NCBI RefSeq assembly: GCF_017309585.1
Contig: NZ_CP071321.1
Coordinates: 2,480,001 to 2,544,000 of the forward strand
From: Nitrogeniibacter aestuarii
Lineage (GTDB): Bacteria; Pseudomonadota; Gammaproteobacteria; Burkholderiales; Rhodocyclaceae
DNA length: 64,000 nucleotides
Reading direction: 5' to 3'
Position 1 is the first letter of the stretch. Each line of letters begins with the position of its first letter. The position numbers and the translations under genes were made by a program. This document shows positions 36,262 to 45,656 of this stretch, piece by piece. The notes under the pieces are model-generated. The model saw only the letters and a program-made list of their open reading frames with translations. It was not told the origin of the DNA and did not search any database.

Positions 36262-39200
36262 TCACGCGGGGGCATTGTCCGCCATCCGCAGTGCCTCTTC
36301 CATGTCCACTTCCACCACGCGAGAAACGCCCTGCTCCTGCATGGTCACCCCGACAAGCTGCCGGGCAATCTCCATGGTGATCTTGTTATGACTGATGAAC
36401 AGGAACTGGGTCTGCGATGACATTCGCTTGACCATTTCGCAGAATCGTCCCGTGTTCGTATCGTCCAATGGTGCATCCACCTCGTCAAGCATACAGAAGG
36501 GCGCCGGATTGAGCTGGAACAGCGAAAAAACCAGTGCAATCGCCGTCAGCGCCTTTTCCCCGCCCGACAACAGGTGAATGGATGCGTTCTTCTTGCCCGG
36601 TGGTTGAGCCACGATCTGGATGCCCGCATCGAGAATCTCCTCACCGGTCAGTTCAAGCTTGGCCTGCCCCCCGCCGAACAGCTGCGGGAACAGTGTCGAG
36701 AACTGACGACTGACCGTGTCGTATGTCGCTTGCAGTTGCTCGCGCGTTTCGCGATCAATGCGGCGAATCGCGTCTTCGAGCGTGCCGATGGCCTCGGTCA
36801 GGTCCTGATGCTGGGCATCAAGATAGCCCTTGCGCTCCTCGGCTTCTTTCAGTTCGTCGAGTGCCGCCAGGTTCACCGCGCCCAGCGAAGCGATGGCGCG
36901 CCCGAGTCGGGTCACGTCATGCTGCAGTGTCGATTCGCTGACGCCGTCGAGCAGCGGCGTCAGTGTGTCCTCATGGGCCTGCGCTTCATCGAGGCGCTCT
37001 TGCTGCTGAGATTCAGCCAACTCTGCCGCTTGCACGGCAAGGCGTAACTCGCCCACCCGGTCGCGCAGCGGTGCGGCACCCTGCTCGACCCGCAGACGCT
37101 GCTCTTCAATCGCCTTGAGGTTGGCAGTGGCCTCTGCCAAGGCATCACGACGGGCCGCCAAGGCCGCCTCCCGGGCGCCGCGCAGTTCAAGCGCCTCGTG
37201 CAGTGCGCTTTGTCCCGCCTCGGGATCGACCGCCGACAGTTCGGCGCGTCGCGCCTCCTGTTCAACCCGCAGACGCGCGGTCTGGTCAGTGGCCATGCTC
37301 AGGTTGCGCGCGATGTCGTCCAGCTTGCCCTGACACTCCCGCACCGAAAAGGTGGCCTCTTGCGCCTCTCGCGACAAGGTCTGAACCTGAGACTGAGCTT
37401 CGCGCAGCGCGGCCTCTCGCTCGCCGCGCACCTGGGTCGCGTGTTCGGCGCGCTCGCGCAACGCCTCGATCAGCGCCTCGCAACGGTCCAGTTCGGCTCC
37501 TGCTTCGGCCAGATGGTCCTTCTCGGTCGCCTCGTTCTTCAGCAGCTCTTCAAGGTCACCCGAGATGCGCGCCTGTTGCTCAAGCGCGCGCTCCTGGGCC
37601 TGGGTGAGCTTCAGCAAGGCCAGCTGCTGGTCATGCAACGCACTCTGGCGGGCCTGATGTTCACGTCGAATGTCAGTGAGTGCGCTCTGCCGTTCGCCCA
37701 GCAGGGCCTCTAGCCCCTCGACCTGACCGTGCGCAGTATCGAACCGCTCATCAAGGGCCGCGATCTGCGTCTCCAGTGCTTCGATTTCAGCCGCGCGCTC
37801 CATCACCCCCTGGGTTCGGGCATCACCACTCACATGCGCGAAACATTCGCGCGTCAGGCATTGCCCGAGCCGGTTGTACAGGCGCACCTGCGCGGGAAGT
37901 CGTTCGTGTTGATCCAGCCAGGGCGCCAGATCTTCAACCACATAGGCATGTTTCAGCCAGGCATGGACCGTCCCTTGCCAGGGCGATGCCACACTCACCT
38001 GATCGATCATCCGCGTCAGGCCGTCAAAAGAACTGGGGGCTTCATCGTTCGTGACCGGCCAGGCCAGAACCACGCTCGCCGGTGGCGGCGCATCCAGCGC
38101 TCTGCGCACGGCGTCACCTTCCACACCGGTCAATGCCGCCAGTTGCTCGCGCAAGGCGGACTCAAGTGCGGCACTCCAGCCATCGGCCACGCTGATCGAT
38201 GCCCAAATGGGCTTCAGGCTGGCCAGCCCCTGGGTTTCGAGCCATTTGCCCAGTTCGCCTTGCTGCTGCACCTTGTGCTGCAACTGAACCAGCGCCTGCC
38301 GGCGAGCACGCAGTTCGGTCAGCTCGCGCTGAGCATCCCGCTCGACACTGATCGCGGCCTTGAGTTGCTCCTGCAGTGTCGGCACCGCCGCCTGAGCCTC
38401 GGCCAGCTGATCGGCGAGTGCGTTGAGGGCCTCTTCCTGCGCAGCGACTGCCATTTCAAGCTCGGCAAGCTTGTCCGCTTCCGGCGCGACGATGTTCCCG
38501 CCCTCACGCGTCAGTCGCTCGCGACGCTGGGTCAGCGCGTCCAGCGCACGTCGTGCACTGGCACATCGGGCCTCTTCCACCCGTGCCTGCTGTTCGGTCT
38601 GCGCCAACTCGCGCCGAGCCGCCGCCGCGGTGGCGTCAGCCGCCCTGAATTGTGCTTCTGCGTCCGGCACCTGATCGCTGGCGGCCTCCTGACGGGCCTG
38701 AGCCTGAGCCAGACGCAGCTCCGCGGCTTCCTGCAGATCGTGCCAGCGTGAGCGCTCGGTATTGAGCTCGACTTCCCGTGCCAGCCAGTGCGCCATTTCG
38801 GCATCAAGCTGTTCGATCCGGCTCGCCAGCCGCTGCTGATTTTCGACCAGATGTCTTGACTCAGCTTCGAGGCGACTGACTTCGGCCGCTGCGGCATACA
38901 GATCGTTCTGCGACACGTGCACATCGTCGGATGCCTTCAGATGTGCGTCGCGCGCCGCTTCAATCGATTCAGCCAGGCTTTGCAGCCGCGCGCTGTCCAT
39001 CTCGAGCTGCCGGGTGGCTTCATTCAGGGCCTCGGCCGCCCGGCGCTTCTGCTCACGGGCCACATTGCGCTTGGACAACCACAGCAATTGCTGCTTTTGC
39101 TCATGCTCGTCATGCAGACTGCGATAACGCTCGGCAACCCGCGCCTGCTTCTCGAGCCGCGCAATGCGGTCACCCAACTCCATGGTGATGTCGTCGAGGC

Positions 39201-39777
39201 GCAGCAGGTTTTCACGTGCGTCCGACAGGCGCCCCTCCGTCTCCTTGCGCCGCTCGCGATATTTCGTCACACCGGCCGCTTCTTCGAGGAAGCCACGCAC
39301 CTCTTCCGGTCGCGCCTCGATGATGCGGGAGATCATGCCCTGTTCGATGATGGCGTAGGCGCGTGGGCCGAGGCCGGTGCCCAGGAACAGATCCACCACG
39401 TCCTTGCGACGCACCAGCACGTTGTTGATGTAGTAGGAGGAGTTGCCGGTGCGGTCAAGAACGCGCTTGACCGAGATTTCCGCATACTGCCGCCATTGGC
39501 CGGCAGCCTTGCCCTCGGCGTTGTCGAACACCAGCTCGACGCTGGCGCGGGACACGGGCTTGCGTGTGGTGGAGCCGTTGAAGATCACGTCCTGCATAGA
39601 CGCACCGCGCAGCGCAGAGGCGCGCGTTTCACCGAGCACCCAGCGCACGGCATCGATCACGTTCGACTTGCCGCAACCGTTCGGACCCACGATACCGACC
39701 AGGTCGCCCGGACACAGCACGGTTGTCGGATCGACAAAGGTCTTGAAACCGGCGAGTTTGAGTCGGGACAGTCTCAC
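36262..39777 (-). CDS. smc: chromosome segregation protein SMC
   Basis: A 1171-residue condensin ATPase. The Walker A motif GPNGCGKSNVIDAVRWVLGE lies near residue 31 (20 residues). Long coiled coils span about 170-500 and 670-1010, separated by a hinge (around 515-640). The C-terminal head has the signature LSGGEKALTAIAL and Walker B FCMLDEVDAPLDD. The start is a GTG at 39777 with a weak ribosome-binding site, giving the canonical MRLSRLKLAGFKTF. It opens the smc-zipA-ligA-galU operon. The scpA/scpB partners are not in the window. Confidence 0.96.
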   Translation of the reverse strand: MRLSRLKLAGFKTFVDPTTVLCPGDLVGIVGPNGCGKSNVIDAVRWVLGETRASALRGASMQDVIFNGSTTRKPVSRASVELVFDNAEGKAAGQWRQYAEISVKRVLDRTGNSSYYINNVLVRRKDVVDLFLGTGLGPRAYAIIEQGMISRIIEARPEEVRGFLEEAAGVTKYRERRKETEGRLSDARENLLRLDDITMELGDRIARLEKQARVAERYRSLHDEHEQKQQLLWLSKRNVAREQKRRAAEALNEATRQLEMDSARLQSLAESIEAARDAHLKASDDVHVSQNDLYAAAAEVSRLEAESRHLVENQQRLASRIEQLDAEMAHWLAREVELNTERSRWHDLQEAAELRLAQAQARQEAASDQVPDAEAQFRAADATAAAARRELAQTEQQARVEEARCASARRALDALTQRRERLTREGGNIVAPEADKLAELEMAVAAQEEALNALADQLAEAQAAVPTLQEQLKAAISVERDAQRELTELRARRQALVQLQHKVQQQGELGKWLETQGLASLKPIWASISVADGWSAALESALREQLAALTGVEGDAVRRALDAPPPASVVLAWPVTNDEAPSSFDGLTRMIDQVSVASPWQGTVHAWLKHAYVVEDLAPWLDQHERLPAQVRLYNRLGQCLTRECFAHVSGDARTQGVMERAAEIEALETQIAALDERFDTAHGQVEGLEALLGERQSALTDIRREHQARQSALHDQQLALLKLTQAQERALEQQARISGDLEELLKNEATEKDHLAEAGAELDRCEALIEALRERAEHATQVRGEREAALREAQSQVQTLSREAQEATFSVRECQGKLDDIARNLSMATDQTARLRVEQEARRAELSAVDPEAGQSALHEALELRGAREAALAARRDALAEATANLKAIEEQRLRVEQGAAPLRDRVGELRLAVQAAELAESQQQERLDEAQAHEDTLTPLLDGVSESTLQHDVTRLGRAIASLGAVNLAALDELKEAEERKGYLDAQHQDLTEAIGTLEDAIRRIDRETREQLQATYDTVSRQFSTLFPQLFGGGQAKLELTGEEILDAGIQIVAQPPGKKNASIHLLSGGEKALTAIALVFSLFQLNPAPFCMLDEVDAPLDDTNTGRFCEMVKRMSSQTQFLFISHNKITMEIARQLVGVTMQEQGVSRVVEVDMEEALRMADNAPA

Positions 39778-39882
39778 TTGAGCGCGATTCTGGTGGGTCT
39801 GAAATGTCCGGGGTGGTCACCGCAGAGGGCTCGCCTGACAGACGGCATCCGGTGCCAGCCATCCGGGCCGGAACAAGCGGGC

Positions 39883-39889
39883 TATGATA
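39883..39889. promoter_or_regulatory. overlapping divergent -10 candidates between smc and dapC
   Basis: GCTATGATAGC is an 11-base palindrome holding TATGAT for dapC (39883-39888) and TATCAT for smc (39889-39884). No strong -35 is visible on either side. It is suggestive only. Confidence 0.35.
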
Positions 39890-39970
39890 GCATCTTCGCC
39901 CATTCCAACCGCTGCCCTGCGCTGCAAGTCATTGCAACAAGACGTGGGGCCGAAGACGCCGTATTTCGCC

Positions 39971-41167
39971 GTGAATCCGTATCTCGACCGACTCCAGCCC
40001 TACCCGTTCGAAAAGCTGCGCGTGCTTTTCGAGGGGATTGAACCGCACCCCGAATTCAAGCCGATTCGCCTGTCGATTGGCGAGCCGCGCCATGCGACAC
40101 CACAGATCGTACTGGATGCCATGGCAAACAATCTTGACGGCCTGGCGGTCTATCCCCCCACCGCAGGTTCAGACGCCCTGCGCCAGACCATCGCTGACTG
40201 GCTCAAGCGGCGCTACGGACTGGGCGCTGTGGACGCTGCCACCCAGGTTTTACCCGTCAACGGCTCACGGGAGGCGCTGTTCGCTTTCGGTCAATGTGTC
40301 GTCGACGGCACCCGGCCCGGCGCCAAGGTACTGAGCCCGAACCCCTTCTATCAGATCTACGAGGGTGCGGCGCTGCTAGCCGGCGCCGAACCGGTGTTTA
40401 TCAACACGGTCGAGTCGAACAACTTTGCTTTCGATGTATCGAGCCTTGACACCGCAACCCTCGATGCCGTGCAACTGGTCTTTGTCTGTTCCCCCAGCAA
40501 TCCGACCGGCCATGTGATGGATCAGGCGGAATGGAACCGGTTGTTCGAGTTGTCCGACAAGCACGAGTTCGTGATCGCTGCCGACGAGTGTTACTCCGAA
40601 ATCTATTTCGACGAGGCCAACCCGCCCCTGGGTGCGCTTGAGGCTGCCTGGGCTGCAGGTCGCACGGATTTTCGCAATGTGGTGACGTTTTCGAGCCTCT
40701 CGAAGCGCTCCAATGTGCCGGGGCTGCGCTCCGGCTTCGTCGCCGGTGACGCCCGCGTGCTCAAGCAGTTCCTGCGCTATCGCACCTACCACGGCTGCGC
40801 CATGGGCCCCACCATGCAAATGGCGTCTATTGCCGCCTGGCAGGATGAAGCCCATGTGCAGGAAAACCGGCGGCTGTACCGTGAGAAGTTCGATCGCATC
40901 GTCCCGATGCTCTCACCCTGGCTTGGCATCCGGAAGCCAGACGCCGGCTTCTACCTGTGGGCACGCACGCCCGGGAGCGACACCGAGTTCGCCCGGGGCC
41001 TGCAGGCCGAATATAATGTGACTGTTTTGCCCGGCTCGTACCTGGCACGCGACACCACCAGCGGCAACCCGGGCGCCGGATTTGTCCGCATTGCGCTGGT
41101 GGCAGAACCCCAGGAATGCATCGAAGCGGCCGAGCGCATCGTTGCCTTCTGCAAGCAATCGACCTGA
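39971..41167 (+). CDS. dapC: succinyldiaminopimelate transaminase
   Basis: A 398-residue class I/II aminotransferase for the succinylase branch of lysine/diaminopimelate synthesis. The start NPYLDRLQPYPFEKLRVL matches other betaproteobacterial DapC proteins, so the GTG at 39971 is used despite a weak ribosome-binding site. LPVNGSREALFAF is near 96, NPFYQIYEGAALLAGAEPV near 119, and the PLP lysine is in FSSLSKRSNVPGLRSGF near 243. It is the first gene of dapC-dapD-pilU-dapE-prmB. Confidence 0.93.
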   Translation: MNPYLDRLQPYPFEKLRVLFEGIEPHPEFKPIRLSIGEPRHATPQIVLDAMANNLDGLAVYPPTAGSDALRQTIADWLKRRYGLGAVDAATQVLPVNGSREALFAFGQCVVDGTRPGAKVLSPNPFYQIYEGAALLAGAEPVFINTVESNNFAFDVSSLDTATLDAVQLVFVCSPSNPTGHVMDQAEWNRLFELSDKHEFVIAADECYSEIYFDEANPPLGALEAAWAAGRTDFRNVVTFSSLSKRSNVPGLRSGFVAGDARVLKQFLRYRTYHGCAMGPTMQMASIAAWQDEAHVQENRRLYREKFDRIVPMLSPWLGIRKPDAGFYLWARTPGSDTEFARGLQAEYNVTVLPGSYLARDTTSGNPGAGFVRIALVAEPQECIEAAERIVAFCKQST

Positions 41168-41196
41168 TTTCCCATTCAAATAAAGAGACACTCCTC

Positions 41197-42018
41197 ATGC
41201 AAGAGCTTCAGCAAATCATCGACGACGCCTTTGAGAACCGCGCCAGCCTGTCGCCCAGCGATGCGCCCGCACACATCCGCGACGCAGTTGAAAAGGTCAT
41301 CGCCGGCCTCGACAACGGCAGCCTTCGCGTGGCCGAAAAGAAGGATGGCCAATGGGTCGTCAATCAGTGGATCAAGAAGGCCGTTCTGATTTCCTTCCGC
41401 CTGCGCGACAACAGCATCATGGCCGGTGGTGCCACCAACTACTACGACAAGGTCGCCACCAAGTTCGGCGACTACACCCCGGAACAGTTCCAGCAAGGCG
41501 GCTTCCGTGTGGTGCCGCCGGCAACGGCACGCAAGGGCAGCTTCATCGGCAAGAACGTGGTGCTGATGCCCTCTTACGTGAATATCGGCGCCTATGTCGA
41601 TGACGGCACTATGGTCGACACCTGGGCCACCGTTGGCTCCTGCGCCCAGATCGGCAAGAACGTTCATCTCTCCGGTGGCGTCGGCATCGGTGGCGTGCTC
41701 GAACCGGTCCAGGCCGGCCCGGTGATCATCGAGGACAACGTCTTCGTGGGTGCCCGTTCAGAAATCGTGGAAGGCGTCGTTGTTGAAGAGAACGCTGTCA
41801 TTTCCATGGGCGTCTATATCGGCATGAGCACCAAGATCTATGACCGGGAAACCGGCGAGGTCACCTACGGCCGCGTGCCGTCGGGCGCCGTGGTCGTGCC
41901 GGGCAGCCTGCCCTCCGCCGATGGGAAGTACAGCCTGTACTGCGCGGTCATCGTCAAACGCGTCGATGCGCAGACGCGCGCGAAAACAGGTATCAACGAG
42001 CTGCTGCGCGGCGCTTGA
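41197..42018 (+). CDS. dapD: 2,3,4,5-tetrahydropyridine-2,6-dicarboxylate N-succinyltransferase
   Basis: A 273-residue left-handed beta-helix enzyme that succinylates tetrahydrodipicolinate. It shows WVVNQWIKKAVLISFRL near 54, GARKGSF-type segment PPATARKGSFIGKNVVLMP near 108, and GAYVDDGTMVDTWATVGSCA near 129 (20 residues). Length equals E. coli DapD (274). The ATG at 41197 is the standard start, 29 bases after dapC. Confidence 0.97.
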   Translation: MQELQQIIDDAFENRASLSPSDAPAHIRDAVEKVIAGLDNGSLRVAEKKDGQWVVNQWIKKAVLISFRLRDNSIMAGGATNYYDKVATKFGDYTPEQFQQGGFRVVPPATARKGSFIGKNVVLMPSYVNIGAYVDDGTMVDTWATVGSCAQIGKNVHLSGGVGIGGVLEPVQAGPVIIEDNVFVGARSEIVEGVVVEENAVISMGVYIGMSTKIYDRETGEVTYGRVPSGAVVVPGSLPSADGKYSLYCAVIVKRVDAQTRAKTGINELLRGA

Positions 42019-42082
42019 TCGCACCATCTTTTCCGCGAACGAGCCTGCGACCAGCAGGCTCTTTTTCAAGGAGCTGAGGTCA

Positions 42083-43276
42083 GTGGAATCCAAGCCGATG
42101 ATTCTGGACAAGTTGTTCACCCTGATGGCCGAGAAGAAAGCCTCGGACATCTTCATCACTGCCGGTGTGCCGATACACATCAAGATCGAGGGTGAATCCG
42201 TCCCGATCAACCAGCAGTCGATGGACCCGGCCATGATCCAGCGCATGGCGTTCGAGATCATGACGCCGGATCAGATCGCCCGATTCCAGCGCGACAAGGA
42301 GATGAACCTCTCCTTCGGTCGTCGTGACCTGGGCAACTTCCGGGTCAACCTCTTCTGGCAACGCAACAGCGTGGCCATCGTGGTGCGTTTCATCCAGGGC
42401 GTGATTCCGACACTCGAATCGCTGAGCCTGCCGATGGAACTGGGCAACGTGATCATGGAAAAACGGGGGCTTGTGCTGGTCGTCGGTGCCACCGGCTCGG
42501 GCAAGTCCACCACCCTGGCCTCGATGATCGATCACCGGAACCGACACCGCTCCGGCCATATCCTGACCATCGAAGATCCGATCGAATACCTCTTCAAGCA
42601 CAAGAAGTCGATCATCAATCAGCGCGAAATCGGTATCGATACGCTGGACTGGCATCAGGCCCTGAAAAACGCCATGCGTCAGGCGCCCGATTGCATCCTG
42701 ATCGGCGAGATTCGCGATCAGGAAACCATGCAGGCCGCCCTCGCGTACGCCCAGACCGGCCACCTCTGCCTCGGCACGCTGCACGCCAACAATGCCTACC
42801 ATGCGCTGAACCGTATCGTGAATTTCTTCCCGATGGAAAACCGGCCGCTGCTCTATCTCGATCTGGCCGTTGCGCTCAAGACCATCATTTCGCAGCGTCT
42901 CGTGCGCCGCCCCGACGGGTCTCGCATGCCCACGGTCGAGCTGCTCATGAACACACGACATGTGGCCGAATTGATCGAGCGCGGAGAAATTTCCGCCATC
43001 AAGGAAGCCATGGAGCAATCGCTCGCCCCGGGCTCGCAAACCTTCGAACAGGATCTGTTCCGCCTCTATCGCGAAAAGATCATCACGCTGGAAGAGGCGC
43101 TGGCAAACGCAGATTCGCCGACGAACCTGTCCTGGCTCATCAATAACTCCAAGATGAGCAAACCGGGGAACGACAAGTCCATTGAAAAGAAGTCCTCCGA
43201 CATCGTCGATTTCGAATCGACGCAGCCGGATGGGGCTTCATTCAGCGAATTCACGCTCAACCTCGACGACAACTGA
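42083..43276 (+). CDS. pilU: type IV pilus twitching motility ATPase PilU
   Basis: A 397-residue secretion ATPase of the PilT/PilU group that powers pilus retraction together with PilT. The N-terminal PAS-like domain begins near residue 8 (KLFTLMAEKKASDIFITAGV). Walker A GATGSGKST is at 135-143, the Asp box HILTIEDPIEY near 163, Walker B IGEIRDQETM near 203, and the His box GHLCLGTLHANNA near 222. The longer acidic tail and overall identity fit PilU better than PilT. The GTG at 42083 has AAGGAG nine bases upstream. No other pilus gene is nearby; it lies between dapD and dapE. Confidence 0.9.
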   Translation: MESKPMILDKLFTLMAEKKASDIFITAGVPIHIKIEGESVPINQQSMDPAMIQRMAFEIMTPDQIARFQRDKEMNLSFGRRDLGNFRVNLFWQRNSVAIVVRFIQGVIPTLESLSLPMELGNVIMEKRGLVLVVGATGSGKSTTLASMIDHRNRHRSGHILTIEDPIEYLFKHKKSIINQREIGIDTLDWHQALKNAMRQAPDCILIGEIRDQETMQAALAYAQTGHLCLGTLHANNAYHALNRIVNFFPMENRPLLYLDLAVALKTIISQRLVRRPDGSRMPTVELLMNTRHVAELIERGEISAIKEAMEQSLAPGSQTFEQDLFRLYREKIITLEEALANADSPTNLSWLINNSKMSKPGNDKSIEKKSSDIVDFESTQPDGASFSEFTLNLDDN

Positions 43277-43288
43277 GTCACGCCATAC

Positions 43289-44431
43289 ATGCCCCAACAA
43301 GCAGCATCCACCCAGGCGCTTGCAGAAGCACTGATTCGCCGCCAATCCGTTACGCCCGAAGATGCCGGCTGCCTCGATCTGATCGCTGAGCGACTGGCAC
43401 CACTGGGTTTCACGTGCGAACGTATCGACCGCAACCAGACCTGCAACCTCTGGGCAGTTCGGGGTCAAAACGGCCCGATCGTCACCTTTGCCGGACACAC
43501 CGACGTCGTCCCCACCGGCCCGGTGGAGCGCTGGCAATCCCCGCCGTTCGAGCCGAGCATCCGCGATGGTCACCTTTATGGACGCGGCGCAGCAGACATG
43601 AAGACCTCGCTCGCCGCCTTTGTGACAGCCATCGAAGCGTTCGTGGCTGCCCATCCAGATCACCCCGGGCGGATAGCACTATTGCTCACCTCCGACGAAG
43701 AAGGTGATGCGACGGACGGCACCATTGCCGTTGTCGAGGCCTTGAAGTCCCGTGGCCAGCGCCTCAACTACTGCATCGTTGGCGAGCCGACCTCGGTCGA
43801 GCGTCTGGGCGACATGGTCAAGAACGGACGTCGTGGCAGTCTTTCAGGCACGCTGACCGTCAAGGGCCAGCAAGGACACATCGCCTACCCGCACCTGGCT
43901 AAGAACCCGATTCATCTCGCCGCGCCCGCGCTGGCCGAGCTGGCCGTCACCCGCTGGGACGATGGCAACGAATATTTCCCGCCCACGAGTTGGCAGATGT
44001 CAAACATCCACGCGGGAACCGGTGCCAATAACGTCATCCCCGGCACCATGGAAGTAATGTTCAATTTCCGCTTCTCGTCAGAATGGACGGAAACCGGGCT
44101 GCGTGACCGCGTCCATGAACTGCTCGACCGCCACAAGCTCGACTACGACATCGATTGGCGCCTTTCCGGAAATCCCTATCTCACGCCGCGAGGCACTCTG
44201 GTTGAGGCAATCAGCCTGGCCATCGACAGCACCTGCGGCATGCGCCCGGAGATCTCCACCACCGGTGGCACCTCCGACGGCCGCTTCATCGCTGCCATCT
44301 GTGACGAAGTGGTCGAATTCGGGCCCGTCAACGCCACCATCCACAAGATTGATGAACGCATTGCGCTCGACGCCATCGAGCCGCTCAGCGCTGTCTATCG
44401 TCGTACCCTCGAAAACCTTTTGCTGGGCTGA
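43289..44431 (+). CDS. dapE: succinyl-diaminopimelate desuccinylase
   Basis: A 380-residue di-zinc M20 amidohydrolase that releases succinate and LL-diaminopimelate. The metal-binding segments are VTFAGHTDVVPTGP near 64 (His), GRGAADMKTSLAAF near 97 (Asp) and LTSDEEGDATDGT near 133 (Glu, catalytic Glu). The substrate loop WQMSNIHAGTGANNVIPG lies near 233. Length matches E. coli DapE (375). It lies 12 bases after pilU and three bases before prmB. Confidence 0.96.
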   Translation: MPQQAASTQALAEALIRRQSVTPEDAGCLDLIAERLAPLGFTCERIDRNQTCNLWAVRGQNGPIVTFAGHTDVVPTGPVERWQSPPFEPSIRDGHLYGRGAADMKTSLAAFVTAIEAFVAAHPDHPGRIALLLTSDEEGDATDGTIAVVEALKSRGQRLNYCIVGEPTSVERLGDMVKNGRRGSLSGTLTVKGQQGHIAYPHLAKNPIHLAAPALAELAVTRWDDGNEYFPPTSWQMSNIHAGTGANNVIPGTMEVMFNFRFSSEWTETGLRDRVHELLDRHKLDYDIDWRLSGNPYLTPRGTLVEAISLAIDSTCGMRPEISTTGGTSDGRFIAAICDEVVEFGPVNATIHKIDERIALDAIEPLSAVYRRTLENLLLG

Positions 44432-44434
44432 TCC

Positions 44435-45379
44435 ATGAGCGAGCATCACCAGGACCATGACGGTCATCACGAACACGACGACCATGACCACAGTGGTCCA
44501 CTCGTCGAACTGGTCACTCTGCGTGACTGGCTGCGGTACGCGGTGACCCAGTTCAATCGCAACCAGTTGTTTTTCGGGCATGGCAGCGACAACGCCTGGG
44601 ACGAAGCTGTCTATCTGCTGCTTCATACCCTTTCACTGCCGCTCGATCGGCTCGAACCGTTTCTCGATGCCTGCATTCCGATCGAGGAGCGCATCGAACT
44701 GCTCGACATCATCGAAAAGCGCGTCAACACCCGTCAGCCGGCCGCTTACCTGACAGGTGAAGCGTGGCTGGGCCCCTATCGCTTCAAAGTCGATCCACGC
44801 GTCATCGTGCCTCGATCCTATTTTGCGAACATGCTCATGGACCGCCTTGCACCGTGGGTGGACGATCCGCTGGCCATCTTGCACGCAGCGGACATCTGCA
44901 CAGGGTCGGGATGCCTTGCAATCCTGATGGCCGAGGCCTTCCCGCTGGCCAGCATCGACGCAGTGGACCTCTCCCACGAAGCCCTCGAAGTTGCGCAGGA
45001 AAACGTCGCGGACTACGGCATGGAGACACAGATTGCACTTCATCATGGCGACGCGCTTGAGCCACTCGCCGGACAGAAATACGATCTCATCCTGAGCAAT
45101 CCGCCTTACGTGACGGATGCCGACATGGCATGCCTCCCGGACGAATACCACCACGAGCCGACCATGTCGCTCGGTGCCGGCAAGGATGGTCTCGACGTCG
45201 TACACAAACTCATCAGCAAGGCGAAACAGCATCTGACCACAAATGGCATGCTGCTCGTTGAAGTCGGCCACAACCGTCACCTGGTTGAGCAAGCCTATCC
45301 TGACCTGGCGATGACCTGGATCACCGACGAACACGCAGAAGACAAAATCTTCCTCGTGCACGCACGCGATCTGCCCTGA
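44435..45379 (+). CDS. prmB: ribosomal protein L3 N5-glutamine methyltransferase, with His-rich N-terminus
   Basis: A 314-residue HemK-family methyltransferase that methylates a glutamine of 50S protein L3. LRDWLRYAVTQFNRNQLFFG, QPAAYLTGEAWLGPYRF and VIVPRSYF identify PrmB over PrmC. The SAM motif DICTGSGCLAI lies near 151 and the catalytic NPPY near 221. The first 21 residues carry eight His and six Asp/Glu (HHQDHDGHHEHDDHDH), absent from E. coli PrmB and resembling a metal-binding tail. The ATG at 44435 is the only reasonable start. Confidence 0.93.
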   Translation: MSEHHQDHDGHHEHDDHDHSGPLVELVTLRDWLRYAVTQFNRNQLFFGHGSDNAWDEAVYLLLHTLSLPLDRLEPFLDACIPIEERIELLDIIEKRVNTRQPAAYLTGEAWLGPYRFKVDPRVIVPRSYFANMLMDRLAPWVDDPLAILHAADICTGSGCLAILMAEAFPLASIDAVDLSHEALEVAQENVADYGMETQIALHHGDALEPLAGQKYDLILSNPPYVTDADMACLPDEYHHEPTMSLGAGKDGLDVVHKLISKAKQHLTTNGMLLVEVGHNRHLVEQAYPDLAMTWITDEHAEDKIFLVHARDLP

Positions 45380-45404
45380 CCGTAAACCCTGACCGCCGAC
45401 GCAA

Positions 45405-45431
45405 GCTGTTGCAAAACAGCCCAAGCTTTTC
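45405..45431 (+). terminator. weak intrinsic terminator candidate after prmB
   Basis: GCTGTT, loop GCAA, AACAGC is followed by CCAAGCTTTTCTT, 25 bases after the prmB stop. The stem is only six pairs and the T run is interrupted. Confidence 0.35.
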
Positions 45432-45656
45432 TTGCCGGGCAACTTGGCACAGTGTATTTTCGTCAAAGGGCTCTGTTACAAATTGGACGAATGAGATCCA
45501 GCGACAGGGCTCGCTGAACGCGTGCCTCGAATACGCGTCAAGCAAGAGGTCACCGGCAGGCACAGAAAGAAATCGGGTCGATTCGACTCAATGACACCGA
45601 AGTTCTGCCGATAATAAAAATTCAGGCATATCGCCTTTGGTCAGGAACACTCCAAC

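Noticed and set aside
38917..40041. 374-codon open frame opposite the 5' part of smc and running into dapC
   Set aside because: Covers the start of smc in antisense and reads through the promoter region. No domain recognised.
42080..43039. 319-codon open frame opposite pilU
   Set aside because: Antisense shadow of a strongly conserved ATPase.
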